Shown in pieces: positions 47,856 to 56,683 of a stretch of DNA of 64,000 nt. The stretch spans positions 100,876 to 164,875 of the forward strand of contig WQXO01000005.1 in assembly GCA_009784825.1 (NCBI GenBank). The letters run 5' to 3'. The stretch comes from Oscillospiraceae bacterium (GTDB lineage Bacteria > Bacillota > Clostridia > Oscillospirales > Ruminococcaceae). The stretch's first letter is position 1. The number at the start of each line of letters is the position of its first letter. The position numbers and the translations under genes are program-made. Under the pieces are notes generated by a model. The model saw nothing but the letters and a program-made list of their open reading frames with translations, made no database searches and was not told the origin of the DNA.

Positions 47856-47981
47856 CAATTAATAGTTAATAATGAATAATTAATAATGGTTGTGTCGCCT
47901 GCGGCGACGGATTTTAAATAAAAAATCTTTGCGGACGCAAATACCAAAATTATTCATTATTACTTATTAATTATTAATTGT
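47855..47981. mobile_element. MITE-like palindromic element inside spoIIIA operon
   Basis: ~33-bp AT-rich terminal inverted repeats (ACAATTAATAgTTAATAA...) plus internal hairpins GTCGCC-TGC-GGCGAC and TTTGCG-GA-CGCAAA. Confidence 0.65.
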
Positions 47982-47996
47982 TGCGAGGTACGAGCA

Positions 47997-48386
47997 ATGA
48001 ACATCATAGCAATTGTTGGGGTGGGGATTGTCGCTGCCCTTATCTCAATCGTTATAAAACAGTACAAGCCCGAGTTCGGTATGTATATTTCACTGCTGAC
48101 CGGTGTGATTATTCTTTTTGCGGTCATTAAAGCGATTGCACCGGTTTTAGAAACGCTGAACGAATTAACCGAGGCAGTGAGCTTAGACCCGTTATACGGT
48201 GCGGCATTATTGAAGGCGTTGGCGATATGTTATATAATCCAGCTTGCCTCGGACACCTGCCGAGATTCCGGTGAAACAGCCATTGCAGGGAAAATCGAAA
48301 TGGCAGGGAAATTAGCGATTGTCTTAGTATCCCTGCCCTTGTTTAAGGGCGTAGTCGATATAGTTACAGGATTGATTAATTTATGA
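47997..48386 (+). CDS. spoIIIAD: Stage III sporulation protein AD
   Basis: MNIIAIVGVGIVAALISIVIKQYKPEFGMYISLLTGVIIL. Confidence 0.92.
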   Translation: MNIIAIVGVGIVAALISIVIKQYKPEFGMYISLLTGVIILFAVIKAIAPVLETLNELTEAVSLDPLYGAALLKALAICYIIQLASDTCRDSGETAIAGKIEMAGKLAIVLVSLPLFKGVVDIVTGLINL

Positions 48387-49486
48387 AATTGTTAAAACTT
48401 GCGATAATTATACTTATAGTAATATCTTGCCTTATAATTCCGGCTTCCGCAGAAATGTCAACTGTAGGGGTCGATGCCCACATCGACCCGCAAGAATTAG
48501 GCATAGACCTATCCGAAGCCTTCCCGGAATTTGAGCATGTCGATACCCTTGAGCTTACATTTATGGGGGTCATGTCGGAAATATGGGACATGCTCAAGGG
48601 CGAGATAATGAAACCGCTTAAGCTGTTAATATCGCTTATCGGGGTAATTCTGCTGTGTGCCTTAGCCCAAACACTTAGGGACGGCAGTAACACAGGGGAG
48701 GGGTCGAAATCCGCTTTCGAGTTAGTGGGTGTGTTAGCGGGTGCGGGGCTGATGAGTGCGGCAATTGCGGAATGTGTCGTTCGTGCAGGGCAGACTTTGA
48801 CAGCGGCAGGGGCGTTTCTTCTGACGTTTGTTCCCATTTTGGCAGGGATTTTAGCGGTTATGGGGCATCTAAGCTCTGCTAATTTATTCAACACGGCAGT
48901 GATTGCGGCGGCACAAGTGTTCTCGCAGGTTATGGCGACGGCGTTAATGCCGCTGTGTGCCTCTGTTTTGGGAGTGTCGATTGCGGGTGCGGTCAGTCCC
49001 GATTTAAAGACAGAACGCTTCGCAAACGCCGTCAAAACCGTTGTAGTGTGGGTGTTAGGTTTCTCAGCAACGATTTTCTCGGGGTTATTGACGGTTCAAA
49101 GCCTTGTAACGGGTTCAGCAGATTCGGCGGCGATGAGGGCGGTGAGGTTCACGGTGTCGGGCGGAGTTCCGATTGTGGGCGGGGCAGTTTCCGATGCGTT
49201 GGGAGTTCTGAACGGAAGCATGGGTATTTTAAAAAACAGCACGGGTGCGTTCGGAATAATCGCAATTGGCAGTGTCTGCCTGCCGGTTCTGCTGTCGGTA
49301 ATCTGCTTCAGATTGGCTTTAACAATTGCGGCGGCAGTGAGCGATATGTTCGGTGTCACGAGAATAGGCTCGCTCATAAAAAGCAGTGAGAAAGTCATGT
49401 CGATTATATTGGCTATGCTGATATGCTTTATGATGATTACGATTATTTCGATTGCGTTAATGATAAGAATAGGCGGCGGCATATGA
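48383..49486 (+). CDS. spoIIIAE: Stage III sporulation protein AE
   Basis: Multi-TM, operon position, LSSANLFNTAVIAAAQVF. Confidence 0.92.
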   Translation: MKLLKLAIIILIVISCLIIPASAEMSTVGVDAHIDPQELGIDLSEAFPEFEHVDTLELTFMGVMSEIWDMLKGEIMKPLKLLISLIGVILLCALAQTLRDGSNTGEGSKSAFELVGVLAGAGLMSAAIAECVVRAGQTLTAAGAFLLTFVPILAGILAVMGHLSSANLFNTAVIAAAQVFSQVMATALMPLCASVLGVSIAGAVSPDLKTERFANAVKTVVVWVLGFSATIFSGLLTVQSLVTGSADSAAMRAVRFTVSGGVPIVGGAVSDALGVLNGSMGILKNSTGAFGIIAIGSVCLPVLLSVICFRLALTIAAAVSDMFGVTRIGSLIKSSEKVMSIILAMLICFMMITIISIALMIRIGGGI

Positions 49487-49974
49487 ATCAGGTTCTTTTA
49501 AATATATGTTTGACGGCAATCGGGCTGTGCCTGTTCAAAATGCTGATTCCGGAAAACCACATGAAAAAGCAGACGAATTTCTTAGTGGCGTGCTTCTTTT
49601 TGGCGAGCCTTCTGTTCTTTTTCACGAGTGGAGGGATAAACTTGGCAGGGGCATTGGATTTTTCAAGCAGTGAAACATCTTACATAAACTTCGAGGAGCA
49701 TTATATGAACGCACAAAAGCGTGCCGTTGAAAACGAAATCGGCAAGGAAATGAAAACCCGAATAGAGCCGATTTTGGCAGAGGAGGGAATTTATCCGCAA
49801 GAAATTTACACAATTGTTAATATTTCGGACACGTACAGCATATCTATTAATGAAATTAGGCTTGTATTTCCGGAAATGACCGAGGAAAGCTTAGAGGTCA
49901 TGAAAAAAGCGATTGACATAACGCAGGAGGAGGTAGGTGACAGGATTTTAGTATCGGGGGATTTTAAACGATGA
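49483..49974 (+). CDS. spoIIIAF: Stage III sporulation protein AF
   Basis: MNQVLLNICLTAIGLCLFKMLIPE; operon position. Confidence 0.85.
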   Translation: MNQVLLNICLTAIGLCLFKMLIPENHMKKQTNFLVACFFLASLLFFFTSGGINLAGALDFSSSETSYINFEEHYMNAQKRAVENEIGKEMKTRIEPILAEEGIYPQEIYTIVNISDTYSISINEIRLVFPEMTEESLEVMKKAIDITQEEVGDRILVSGDFKR

Positions 49975-50426
49975 CAGACAACAAAATCAAGAAAATTAAC
50001 GTGTTTGACTTTAGGGCGTTGCTGAAAAACGACAAGGCAGTAAAAATCATAATTTTGGGCGGTGTTGCTTTAGTTTTGCTTATCTTTATGTCGGATTTTT
50101 TGTCAGGCACAAGCAAGAACCAAACAACTCAAGCAGTTGAGGTTTCATACGAGCAGTATGAAAAAAGATTGGAAAAAAAGCTGTCACAAGCTTTAGCGGA
50201 GATTGACGGAGTGGGAGAGTTCACGGTAATCATAACCCTCGACAGCCTTTCCGAAACGGTATATTCCGAGAGGGGCGGAGCGGTCAAAACCGTAATAACC
50301 CCGAAAGTGAGAGGGGTGGCAATCATTTGCGAGGGCGGCGATGACATTTACGTCAAGCAGAAAATTGTGGAGATGACCTCCAAGGTTCTGGGAATAGGAA
50401 CCAATAAAATATGCGTTACTAACTAA
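49971..50426 (+). CDS. spoIIIAG: Stage III sporulation protein AG
   Basis: One TM, YEKRLEKKLSQALAEIDGVGEFTVIITLDS. Confidence 0.9.
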   Translation: MTDNKIKKINVFDFRALLKNDKAVKIIILGGVALVLLIFMSDFLSGTSKNQTTQAVEVSYEQYEKRLEKKLSQALAEIDGVGEFTVIITLDSLSETVYSERGGAVKTVITPKVRGVAIICEGGDDIYVKQKIVEMTSKVLGIGTNKICVTN

Positions 50427-50449
50427 CTAATTAAAAGGAGAAAAGCGGC

Positions 50450-51031
50450 ATGACTAACATATTGAGAAAGATTAAAAGAATAAGGATAAACATGATAATC
50501 GGGAAGAAACAAATCGTGATTGCAGGGTTGACACTGCTCTTAGGTATTGCAGTATACGTCAACTATGTATTCGCTTCCTCAAACAACCAACTAACCGATA
50601 CTGCTGTCGATGCAGGTGATGTCGGTGCAAGCTACGGTGATGTGCAGTTCGTATCAGGCGGCTCACTTATCGACGATGACATTTCCGCATACTTCGCTCA
50701 AGCAAGGCTTAACAAGCGGGAAAGCCGTGACGAGGCTAAGGAGTTCCTGCAAAGCATGGCGTTCGGAGGCGATGTTTTAGCAGAGGAGCTACAGGTTATC
50801 GCACGTGACGCCTCGAACCTGAGCGGGTATATCGAAAGCGAGTCGAAAATCGAGTCTATACTCAAAGCCCAAGGGTTCGCAGATGTGTTGTGCTACATAA
50901 GCGACAGAGGGGCGAATATTATCGTTCGCACCGATGGCTTAACCCCGCAGGACGCCGCAAAAATTAAGGATGCTCTGCTTTCAGAGGTCAGTGTTCCTGT
51001 CGAAAACATCACAATCGTAGAAATTAGGTAA
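50450..51031 (+). CDS. spoIIIAH: Stage III sporulation protein AH (SpoIIIAH/SpoIIQ-interacting)
   Basis: IIGKKQIVIAGLTLLLGIAVYVNYVF; YFAQARLNKRESRDEAKEFLQ. Confidence 0.92.
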   Translation: MTNILRKIKRIRINMIIGKKQIVIAGLTLLLGIAVYVNYVFASSNNQLTDTAVDAGDVGASYGDVQFVSGGSLIDDDISAYFAQARLNKRESRDEAKEFLQSMAFGGDVLAEELQVIARDASNLSGYIESESKIESILKAQGFADVLCYISDRGANIIVRTDGLTPQDAAKIKDALLSEVSVPVENITIVEIR

Positions 51032-51037
51032 AAAATA

Positions 51038-51066
51038 TTGCACTATTATTAAATTTGTGGTATACT
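51038..51066 (+). promoter_or_regulatory. Promoter upstream of Asp23 gene
   Basis: TTGCAC - 17 nt - TATACT. Confidence 0.65.
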
Positions 51067-51109
51067 ATTTTTGGTATGCCACAAATTGCTATTATAAGAG
51101 GGGGAAATA

Positions 51110-51477
51110 TGGAAAAGAAACATATGCCTATGGGGAGTTTGAAAATATCTAATGAGGTTGTAGCGAAAATTGCGGAATTGGCGGCTATGGAAATCAAAGG
51201 CGTTTCAGTGAAAGGCAGTCACCTTGACACACAGGAGAACCCGCTGTTAATCGCCAACAGGTTCATTAACCCTATATCTGCACGCCTAACAGGGGAAGCC
51301 GCAGAAATCGACATAAGTATTGTCGTTATCAGCGGGTTTAAGGCGGTTAATGTGGCTGAGGCGGTTCAAAAAAGCGTTAAGTCTGCCGTTCAGAATATGA
51401 CGGGCATTGCCGTTTCTAAGGTTAATGTGCGGATTACCGGCGTTCGTATAAACGAAACCGACGCTATCGCCGAATAA
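51110..51477 (+). CDS. Asp23/Gls24 family envelope stress response protein
   Basis: LKISNEVVAKIAELAAMEIKGV...AVNVAEAVQKSVKSAVQNMTGIAVSKVNVRITGV. Confidence 0.9.
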
Positions 51478-51564
51478 ATAAACGCAAGGCGTTTAATCCA
51501 AAGCCCGACATTGACAATACATGACTATAAGCAACTGTTCGGGGTCAAAAACAAGGGGAAACAA

Positions 51565-51966
51565 ATGACACAACGTGAAAAACGAGAAGCCGTGTTTCTG
51601 CTGTTATATCAGTCACAACTGAATGACGATACGGTGGACGAAATAATAGAAAATAACATATCCGAGTTTGAGCTTGTCACTGAAGAATCCGTAAAGGTTA
51701 CTTTCAGTGCGGTGGCAGATTATACCGAAAAAGCGGACGAGGTTATCGCACGGTTCAGTAAAACCCGTGCAGTTTCCCGAATTGCGAAAATATGCGTGGC
51801 TGTTATGCGGTTAGCGATATATGAAATGGACTGCCGTGACGATTTAGACGACAAAATCGCCATAAATGAGGCGATTGAATTATGTAAGAAATACGCTGAT
51901 AAGCAAGACTGTAACTTCGTAAGCGGATTGCTCGGCTCGTATTACAGAGAAAAACATGAACAATAA
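51565..51966 (+). CDS. nusB: Transcription antitermination factor NusB
   Basis: MTQREKREAVFLLLYQSQ; INEAIELCKKYADKQDCNFVSGLLG. Confidence 0.93.
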   Translation: MTQREKREAVFLLLYQSQLNDDTVDEIIENNISEFELVTEESVKVTFSAVADYTEKADEVIARFSKTRAVSRIAKICVAVMRLAIYEMDCRDDLDDKIAINEAIELCKKYADKQDCNFVSGLLGSYYREKHEQ

Positions 51967-53191
51967 TCAACAATTGACAATGGACGAACAATTGACAATT
52001 GACAATGTACAATTGACAGTTTCCGTGTCCGAGGTCAATTCTAAAATTGCAAGGCTGATAAAAAGCGATAAGTCGCTGGGTGACGTTTACGTAAAGGGCG
52101 AAATCTCGAACCTGAACGACAAAGGGCATGTCTGGTTTACCTTGAAAGACGAGAATACCTCTATTAAAGCCGTGATGTTCAGCCAGAATAAAAAATCGCT
52201 TAATTTCGCCCCCGAGAACGGCATGACCGTAACAGTTCGTGCCGAGGTAAGGGTGTATGAGCGTGACGGACTGTATCAGTTATATGTACATGAAATGACG
52301 CCGGACGGCATGGGTGCATTATATCTCGCTTTTTTGCAGCTACGGGAGAAATTGGAAAAAGAGGGGTTGTTTTCGCAAAAGCGGGAAATCCCCCGTTCAC
52401 CTAAGAGAATAGCGGTTATAACCGCCGAAACAGGTGCGGCGTTGCAGGATATATTGAACATTATCGGCAGGCGTAACCCGCTTGTTACAGTAATAACAAT
52501 CCCCGCTTGGGTACAGGGAGTTCACGCCCCCGCCTCCTTAATCGACGGGATTAATAAAGCACAGAACACCGGAGCCGAGGTGATTATATTTGGAAGAGGC
52601 GGCGGTTCGATTGAGGACTTGCAAGCGTTTAACGATGAGCAGTTAGCAAGAGCGGTATTCGCCTCACGAATTCCCACTATATCGGCAGTCGGTCACGAAA
52701 TCGACTTTACTATTGCAGACTTTGCGGCAGACCTGCGAGCCCCCACCCCTTCGGCGGCGGCAGAGCTGTGTGTGCCGGATATTGGTGAGGTTTATGAAGC
52801 GTTAGGAGCGTTAAAGTCAGACCTGCTGTTCCGGTTGAAACGGCTTATTGGAATTAACTCGGAGCGGGTAACCTCATTACAAAGGGAAATAAACGCCAAG
52901 TCCCCCACAGCAAGGCTGTCCGCCTATGAAAGGCAGTTCGACATTCATAAAGCACAGCTGAAAGCGATAATGGGCAATGTTATCGGGAATAAGCGGCAAA
53001 TGTTAATAACCGAGATGAAGCGAGTCGATGCACTCAGCCCCATGAATGTGTTAATGAGAGGGTATTCCATTGTCACCGATGATAACGGTAAACCGGTCAC
53101 CGATGTTGATAATGTAAGCGTAGGCGACAAAGCCAACATAAAGCTACACAAAGGCAGAATTATTGCAAGGATTGAGGAAAAACATGGCTGA
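51956..53191 (+). CDS. xseA: Exodeoxyribonuclease VII large subunit
   Basis: VYVKGEISNLNDKGHVWFTLKDE; IIFGRGGGSIEDLQAFNDEQLARAV. Confidence 0.96.
   Translation: MNNNQQLTMDEQLTIDNVQLTVSVSEVNSKIARLIKSDKSLGDVYVKGEISNLNDKGHVWFTLKDENTSIKAVMFSQNKKSLNFAPENGMTVTVRAEVRVYERDGLYQLYVHEMTPDGMGALYLAFLQLREKLEKEGLFSQKREIPRSPKRIAVITAETGAALQDILNIIGRRNPLVTVITIPAWVQGVHAPASLIDGINKAQNTGAEVIIFGRGGGSIEDLQAFNDEQLARAVFASRIPTISAVGHEIDFTIADFAADLRAPTPSAAAELCVPDIGEVYEALGALKSDLLFRLKRLIGINSERVTSLQREINAKSPTARLSAYERQFDIHKAQLKAIMGNVIGNKRQMLITEMKRVDALSPMNVLMRGYSIVTDDNGKPVTDVDNVSVGDKANIKLHKGRIIARIEEKHG
51963..52019 (+). repeat. (aCAATTGA)n repeat at xseA N-terminal coding region
   Basis: CAACAATTGACAATGGACGAACAATTGACAATTGACAATGTACAATTGACA encodes QQLTMDEQLTIDNVQLT. 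Confidence 0.75.
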
Positions 53192-53393
53192 GAAATTAGA
53201 TTTTGAACAGGCACTGTCACGGTTGACCGAAATATCGGCAGCGATGAACGACCAAAACATTCCCTTAGAGGAATCGTTGAAATTATACGGTGAGGCAGTC
53301 GGGTTAATCGACATATGCAAACGCCGAATAGAAACCGCAAAGCTGACTGTCGAAAAAATAGAGAAAATCGAGAATGTGAACAATGAAGCCTGA
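53184..53393 (+). CDS. xseB: Exodeoxyribonuclease VII small subunit
   Basis: LDFEQALSRLTEISAAMNDQNIPLEESLKLYGEAV. Confidence 0.93.
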   Translation: MAEKLDFEQALSRLTEISAAMNDQNIPLEESLKLYGEAVGLIDICKRRIETAKLTVEKIEKIENVNNEA

Positions 53394-54243
53394 ATTTGAA
53401 AAGAGAATAGGCGAATATAAATCGCTGATTGAAAAGGAATTAGAAACAGCATTGCGTGACGTGCAGTTCGATGTCGGTGAGGCAATGCGTTATTCTGTCT
53501 TAAACGGCGGAAAGCGTATTCGAGGGGTTCTGACAATGGAGTTCTGCCGGGTTTTCGGGAAAAACAGCGAAAGAGAATTGGAAAAAGCGGCGTATATTGC
53601 CGCATCGATTGAGATGATTCACGCATTCTCGCTAATTCACGATGACCTGCCGTGCATGGACAATGATGACCTTCGCAGGGGGAAACCGTCATGCCACAAG
53701 CAGTTCAACGAGGCGACAGCGTTACTTGCAGGTGATGCACTTCTCGCCTTAGCGTACAACAATGCGGCGGCACTGTCATTTATTCCGAAAGGGTTAAAAG
53801 CGGAACGTGTCGTGAAGATTATATCAACCCTGTCTGCCGCAACGGTGGAAATGATAGCGGGACAACAGCTTGACATGGATTATGAAAAAGCAGAAAAAAT
53901 AACCGAAGCACAACTATTGTCCATGTATAACCGAAAAACCGCAAATCTTATAAGCTGCTCGTGCGTTTGCGGAGCTTTAGTCGCAGGTGCAAATGACAAG
54001 AATGTCCATTTAGCGAGAACCTACGGACAAGCATTAGGAGTGGCGTTTCAAATAACCGACGATTTATTGGACTTTAAAACAGAAAAACACGGCAAGAAGA
54101 CGTTGCCGCTGATTATAGGTGAGGAAGAAGCAAGGAAAAAAGCCGAGGAAATCACAGGATTAGTCATAGAAACGGCAGACGAAATCAAAGGCGGCGAGTT
54201 TTTAAAGGACTTGGCGTTATCATTAATCGACAGGAGAGTATAA
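53383..54243 (+). CDS. ispA: Polyprenyl (farnesyl/geranyl) diphosphate synthase
   Basis: GGKRIRGVLTMEFCRVFG; SLIHDDLPCMDNDDLRRGKPSCHKQF. Confidence 0.94.
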   Translation: MKPEFEKRIGEYKSLIEKELETALRDVQFDVGEAMRYSVLNGGKRIRGVLTMEFCRVFGKNSERELEKAAYIAASIEMIHAFSLIHDDLPCMDNDDLRRGKPSCHKQFNEATALLAGDALLALAYNNAAALSFIPKGLKAERVVKIISTLSAATVEMIAGQQLDMDYEKAEKITEAQLLSMYNRKTANLISCSCVCGALVAGANDKNVHLARTYGQALGVAFQITDDLLDFKTEKHGKKTLPLIIGEEEARKKAEEITGLVIETADEIKGGEFLKDLALSLIDRRV

Positions 54244-54248
54244 AAAAC

Positions 54249-54701
54249 ATGTCCGAGTTTATCAGAGAAAATTATAACGAGGTGTTAGTGCCGCCGATTG
54301 TCAGCTTTATCGTGGCACAGCTGTTGAAATACGTTATCTACGCCCTCCAGTTTAAGGTGTTCCGAAAGGAACGGCTTACAGGGGCGGGCGGAATGCCGTC
54401 CTCACATTCGTCGGGCGTGTGTACATTAATGGTGGTGATGGCGTATGCCGAGGGGTTATCCTCACCGTTATTCGCCGTGTCAGTGATATTAGGTTTAATC
54501 GTTATGTATGATGCGGCAGGCGTTCGCAGAGCGGCAGGCAAACACGCACAGGAAATTAATAAGCTGCTCCGCCACAAAGCAGGGGAATCGAAATTAGAAA
54601 AGGACTTGAAAGAGTTCTTGGGGCATACACCGCTTGAAGTAATATGCGGTGCAATTCTCGGAATAGCGATAGGATTTATGTTTGCATTATGGAATTATTA
54701 A
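54249..54701 (+). CDS. Divergent PAP2 family (DUF212) protein
   Basis: FRKERLTGAGGMPSSHSSGVCTL; GHTPLEVICGAILGI. Confidence 0.9.
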   Translation: MSEFIRENYNEVLVPPIVSFIVAQLLKYVIYALQFKVFRKERLTGAGGMPSSHSSGVCTLMVVMAYAEGLSSPLFAVSVILGLIVMYDAAGVRRAAGKHAQEINKLLRHKAGESKLEKDLKEFLGHTPLEVICGAILGIAIGFMFALWNY

Positions 54702-56467
54702 ACAAAAACATTTCCCCGGATATTGTCAAACGCCTTTCAAAAAGGCAGTTAGTGCAGTTATGCAGAGAAATCCGTGCAACCCTCATTAAAACCGTTTCAA
54801 GGACAGGCGGGCATTTAGCCTCCAATCTCGGAACGGTTGAGTTGATTGTCGCACTTCACCGAGTATATTCCTCCCCGAAGGACAAGTTTGTGTTTGATGT
54901 GGGACATCAAGCGTATACCCATAAACTGCTCACCGGCAGGTTAGAGCGTTTCGACACGTTAAGGAGCGAGGGCGGAATTTCCGGTTTCCCGCTTCCCTCA
55001 GAGTCAGAGCATGATGCATTCATCGGCGGACACAGCGGAATATCCGTTTCAGCGGCGTTCGGAATTGCAGAAAGCCTGCGATTGTCAGGCGACAGCGGAA
55101 AAGTAATCGCCGTAGCGGGGGACGGTTCGTTCACTGACGGCGGGATTTATGAGGGGTTGAACAATGCGGGTAGGGAGAGCAAAGCCAACCTGTTAGTAAT
55201 CCTCAACGACAACGAAATGTGCATTTCCAAGAACACGGGAGCAATTTCTGCGTATTTGTCGAATTTACGTTCCACACGGAAATATTATAAAGCGAAAACC
55301 GACGTCAAGAACTTCCTCGAGCAAACTCGTGCAGGCGAAGCGGTGAGCGAGGTGGTCAGCGTCACAAAGGGTTTTGTCAAGAATGCGATATATAAAAGCA
55401 ACATGTTTGAGAACCTCGGCTTCAAGTATTACGGGCCGGTGGATGGGCATAACTTAGCAGAATTAATCGAGGTTTTGGAACTCGCAAAGCTGATTAATTC
55501 ACCCTGCCTTATCCACGTTAAAACAAAAAAAGGCAAGGGCTATAAACCTGCCGAACGCAATTCCGGAATGTACCACGGGGTTGACGGAGGAAGAGCAAAT
55601 TCTTCACCTACAGAAAAAGCAGAAACTTTTTCAGATGTATTCGGGAAAGAAATTGCCGCCTTAGCCGAAAAAGACGAGAAAATCTGCCTAATCAGTGCGG
55701 CGATGAAATATGCGACGGGGTGCAATTATTTTAATGATAAGTTTCCTCAAAGGTTCTACGATACAGGAATTGCAGAAGCCCATGCGGCAACCTTTGCGGC
55801 TGGCTTGGCATCACAAGGAATGTTGCCGGTGTTCGCAGTGTACTCGACGTTTTCGCAAAGGTGCTTCGACCGACTTATCCACGACATTGCGATTGAAAAT
55901 CAACACGTAGTTTTTGCGATTGACCGTGCGGGCGTAGTCGGGGAGGACGGGAAAACCCACCAAGGTGTATTCGATGTGGCGATGTTCGGGATGATTCCGG
56001 GATTTACCGTGTTTTCCCCCGCCACCGCCGATGAACTCAGAACCTGTCTGCACAGAGCATTATACGAAGTCAACACCCCTGTAGCGGTACGCTACCCACG
56101 TGGACAATGCACAATGCACAATGCACAATGCACAATTAATGAAGACGATTATCGTCTGTTTAAAAAGAACTCGTATAAATTAACAGTTACATACGGGCGG
56201 TTGGTGCATAGGGCGTTAAGCGATAATGTGAATGTGCTTCAGCTTATAAAAATCCAACCGTTACCCGAGGAAGTGATAAATATAGCGGCAGGGTATCGGG
56301 AAATCACGGTAATTGAGGAAAGCAGTCAGCGTGGCGGAATTGGGGAACTATTAGCGTCACAATTGCTTAAACGAGGGTGGAAGGGCAAGTATGTGATAAG
56401 GGCGGTTAAGGGGTTTGTCCCCTGTGCAAGTGTAGAAAAGCAGTTAGACAGTATCATCACGCCGTAG
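54689..56467 (+). CDS. dxs: 1-deoxy-D-xylulose-5-phosphate synthase
   Basis: VSRTGGHLASNLGTVELIVALHRV; GDGSFTDGGIYEGLNNAG; KKGKGYKPAE. Confidence 0.96.
   Translation: MELLNKNISPDIVKRLSKRQLVQLCREIRATLIKTVSRTGGHLASNLGTVELIVALHRVYSSPKDKFVFDVGHQAYTHKLLTGRLERFDTLRSEGGISGFPLPSESEHDAFIGGHSGISVSAAFGIAESLRLSGDSGKVIAVAGDGSFTDGGIYEGLNNAGRESKANLLVILNDNEMCISKNTGAISAYLSNLRSTRKYYKAKTDVKNFLEQTRAGEAVSEVVSVTKGFVKNAIYKSNMFENLGFKYYGPVDGHNLAELIEVLELAKLINSPCLIHVKTKKGKGYKPAERNSGMYHGVDGGRANSSPTEKAETFSDVFGKEIAALAEKDEKICLISAAMKYATGCNYFNDKFPQRFYDTGIAEAHAATFAAGLASQGMLPVFAVYSTFSQRCFDRLIHDIAIENQHVVFAIDRAGVVGEDGKTHQGVFDVAMFGMIPGFTVFSPATADELRTCLHRALYEVNTPVAVRYPRGQCTMHNAQCTINEDDYRLFKKNSYKLTVTYGRLVHRALSDNVNVLQLIKIQPLPEEVINIAAGYREITVIEESSQRGGIGELLASQLLKRGWKGKYVIRAVKGFVPCASVEKQLDSIITP
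56103..56141 (+). repeat. (CAATGCA)n in-frame repeat within dxs
   Basis: GACAATGCACAATGCACAATGCACAATGCACAATTAAT encodes QCTMHNAQCTIN. Confidence 0.8.
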
Positions 56468-56683
56468 ACACTCCCTCTCACAATGCTCCCGAAGCCGTTC
56501 CTGCTTTTTCTGCATCAGTGCAATTGCGAAAAGCGTATCGGAAAGCATATCGAAAGCCAGTGCCATGATTTCGATTTCTTCAATACATTTGTCCTTCGCC
56601 ATCATAGAAGCGACGGCGTTAATGGCGGCGGCAAGCTCGGCAGAATCAAAAGAATTACAGGAATTAATCATAATATTAATCAT
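56444..56683 (-). CDS. DUF6774-like small Cys-containing protein
   Basis: SAELAAAINAVASMMAKDKCIEEIEIMALAFDMLSDTLFAIA; antisense-free gap between dxs and tlyA. Confidence 0.6.
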   Translation of the reverse strand: MINIMINSCNSFDSAELAAAINAVASMMAKDKCIEEIEIMALAFDMLSDTLFAIALMQKKQERLREHCERECLRRDDTV

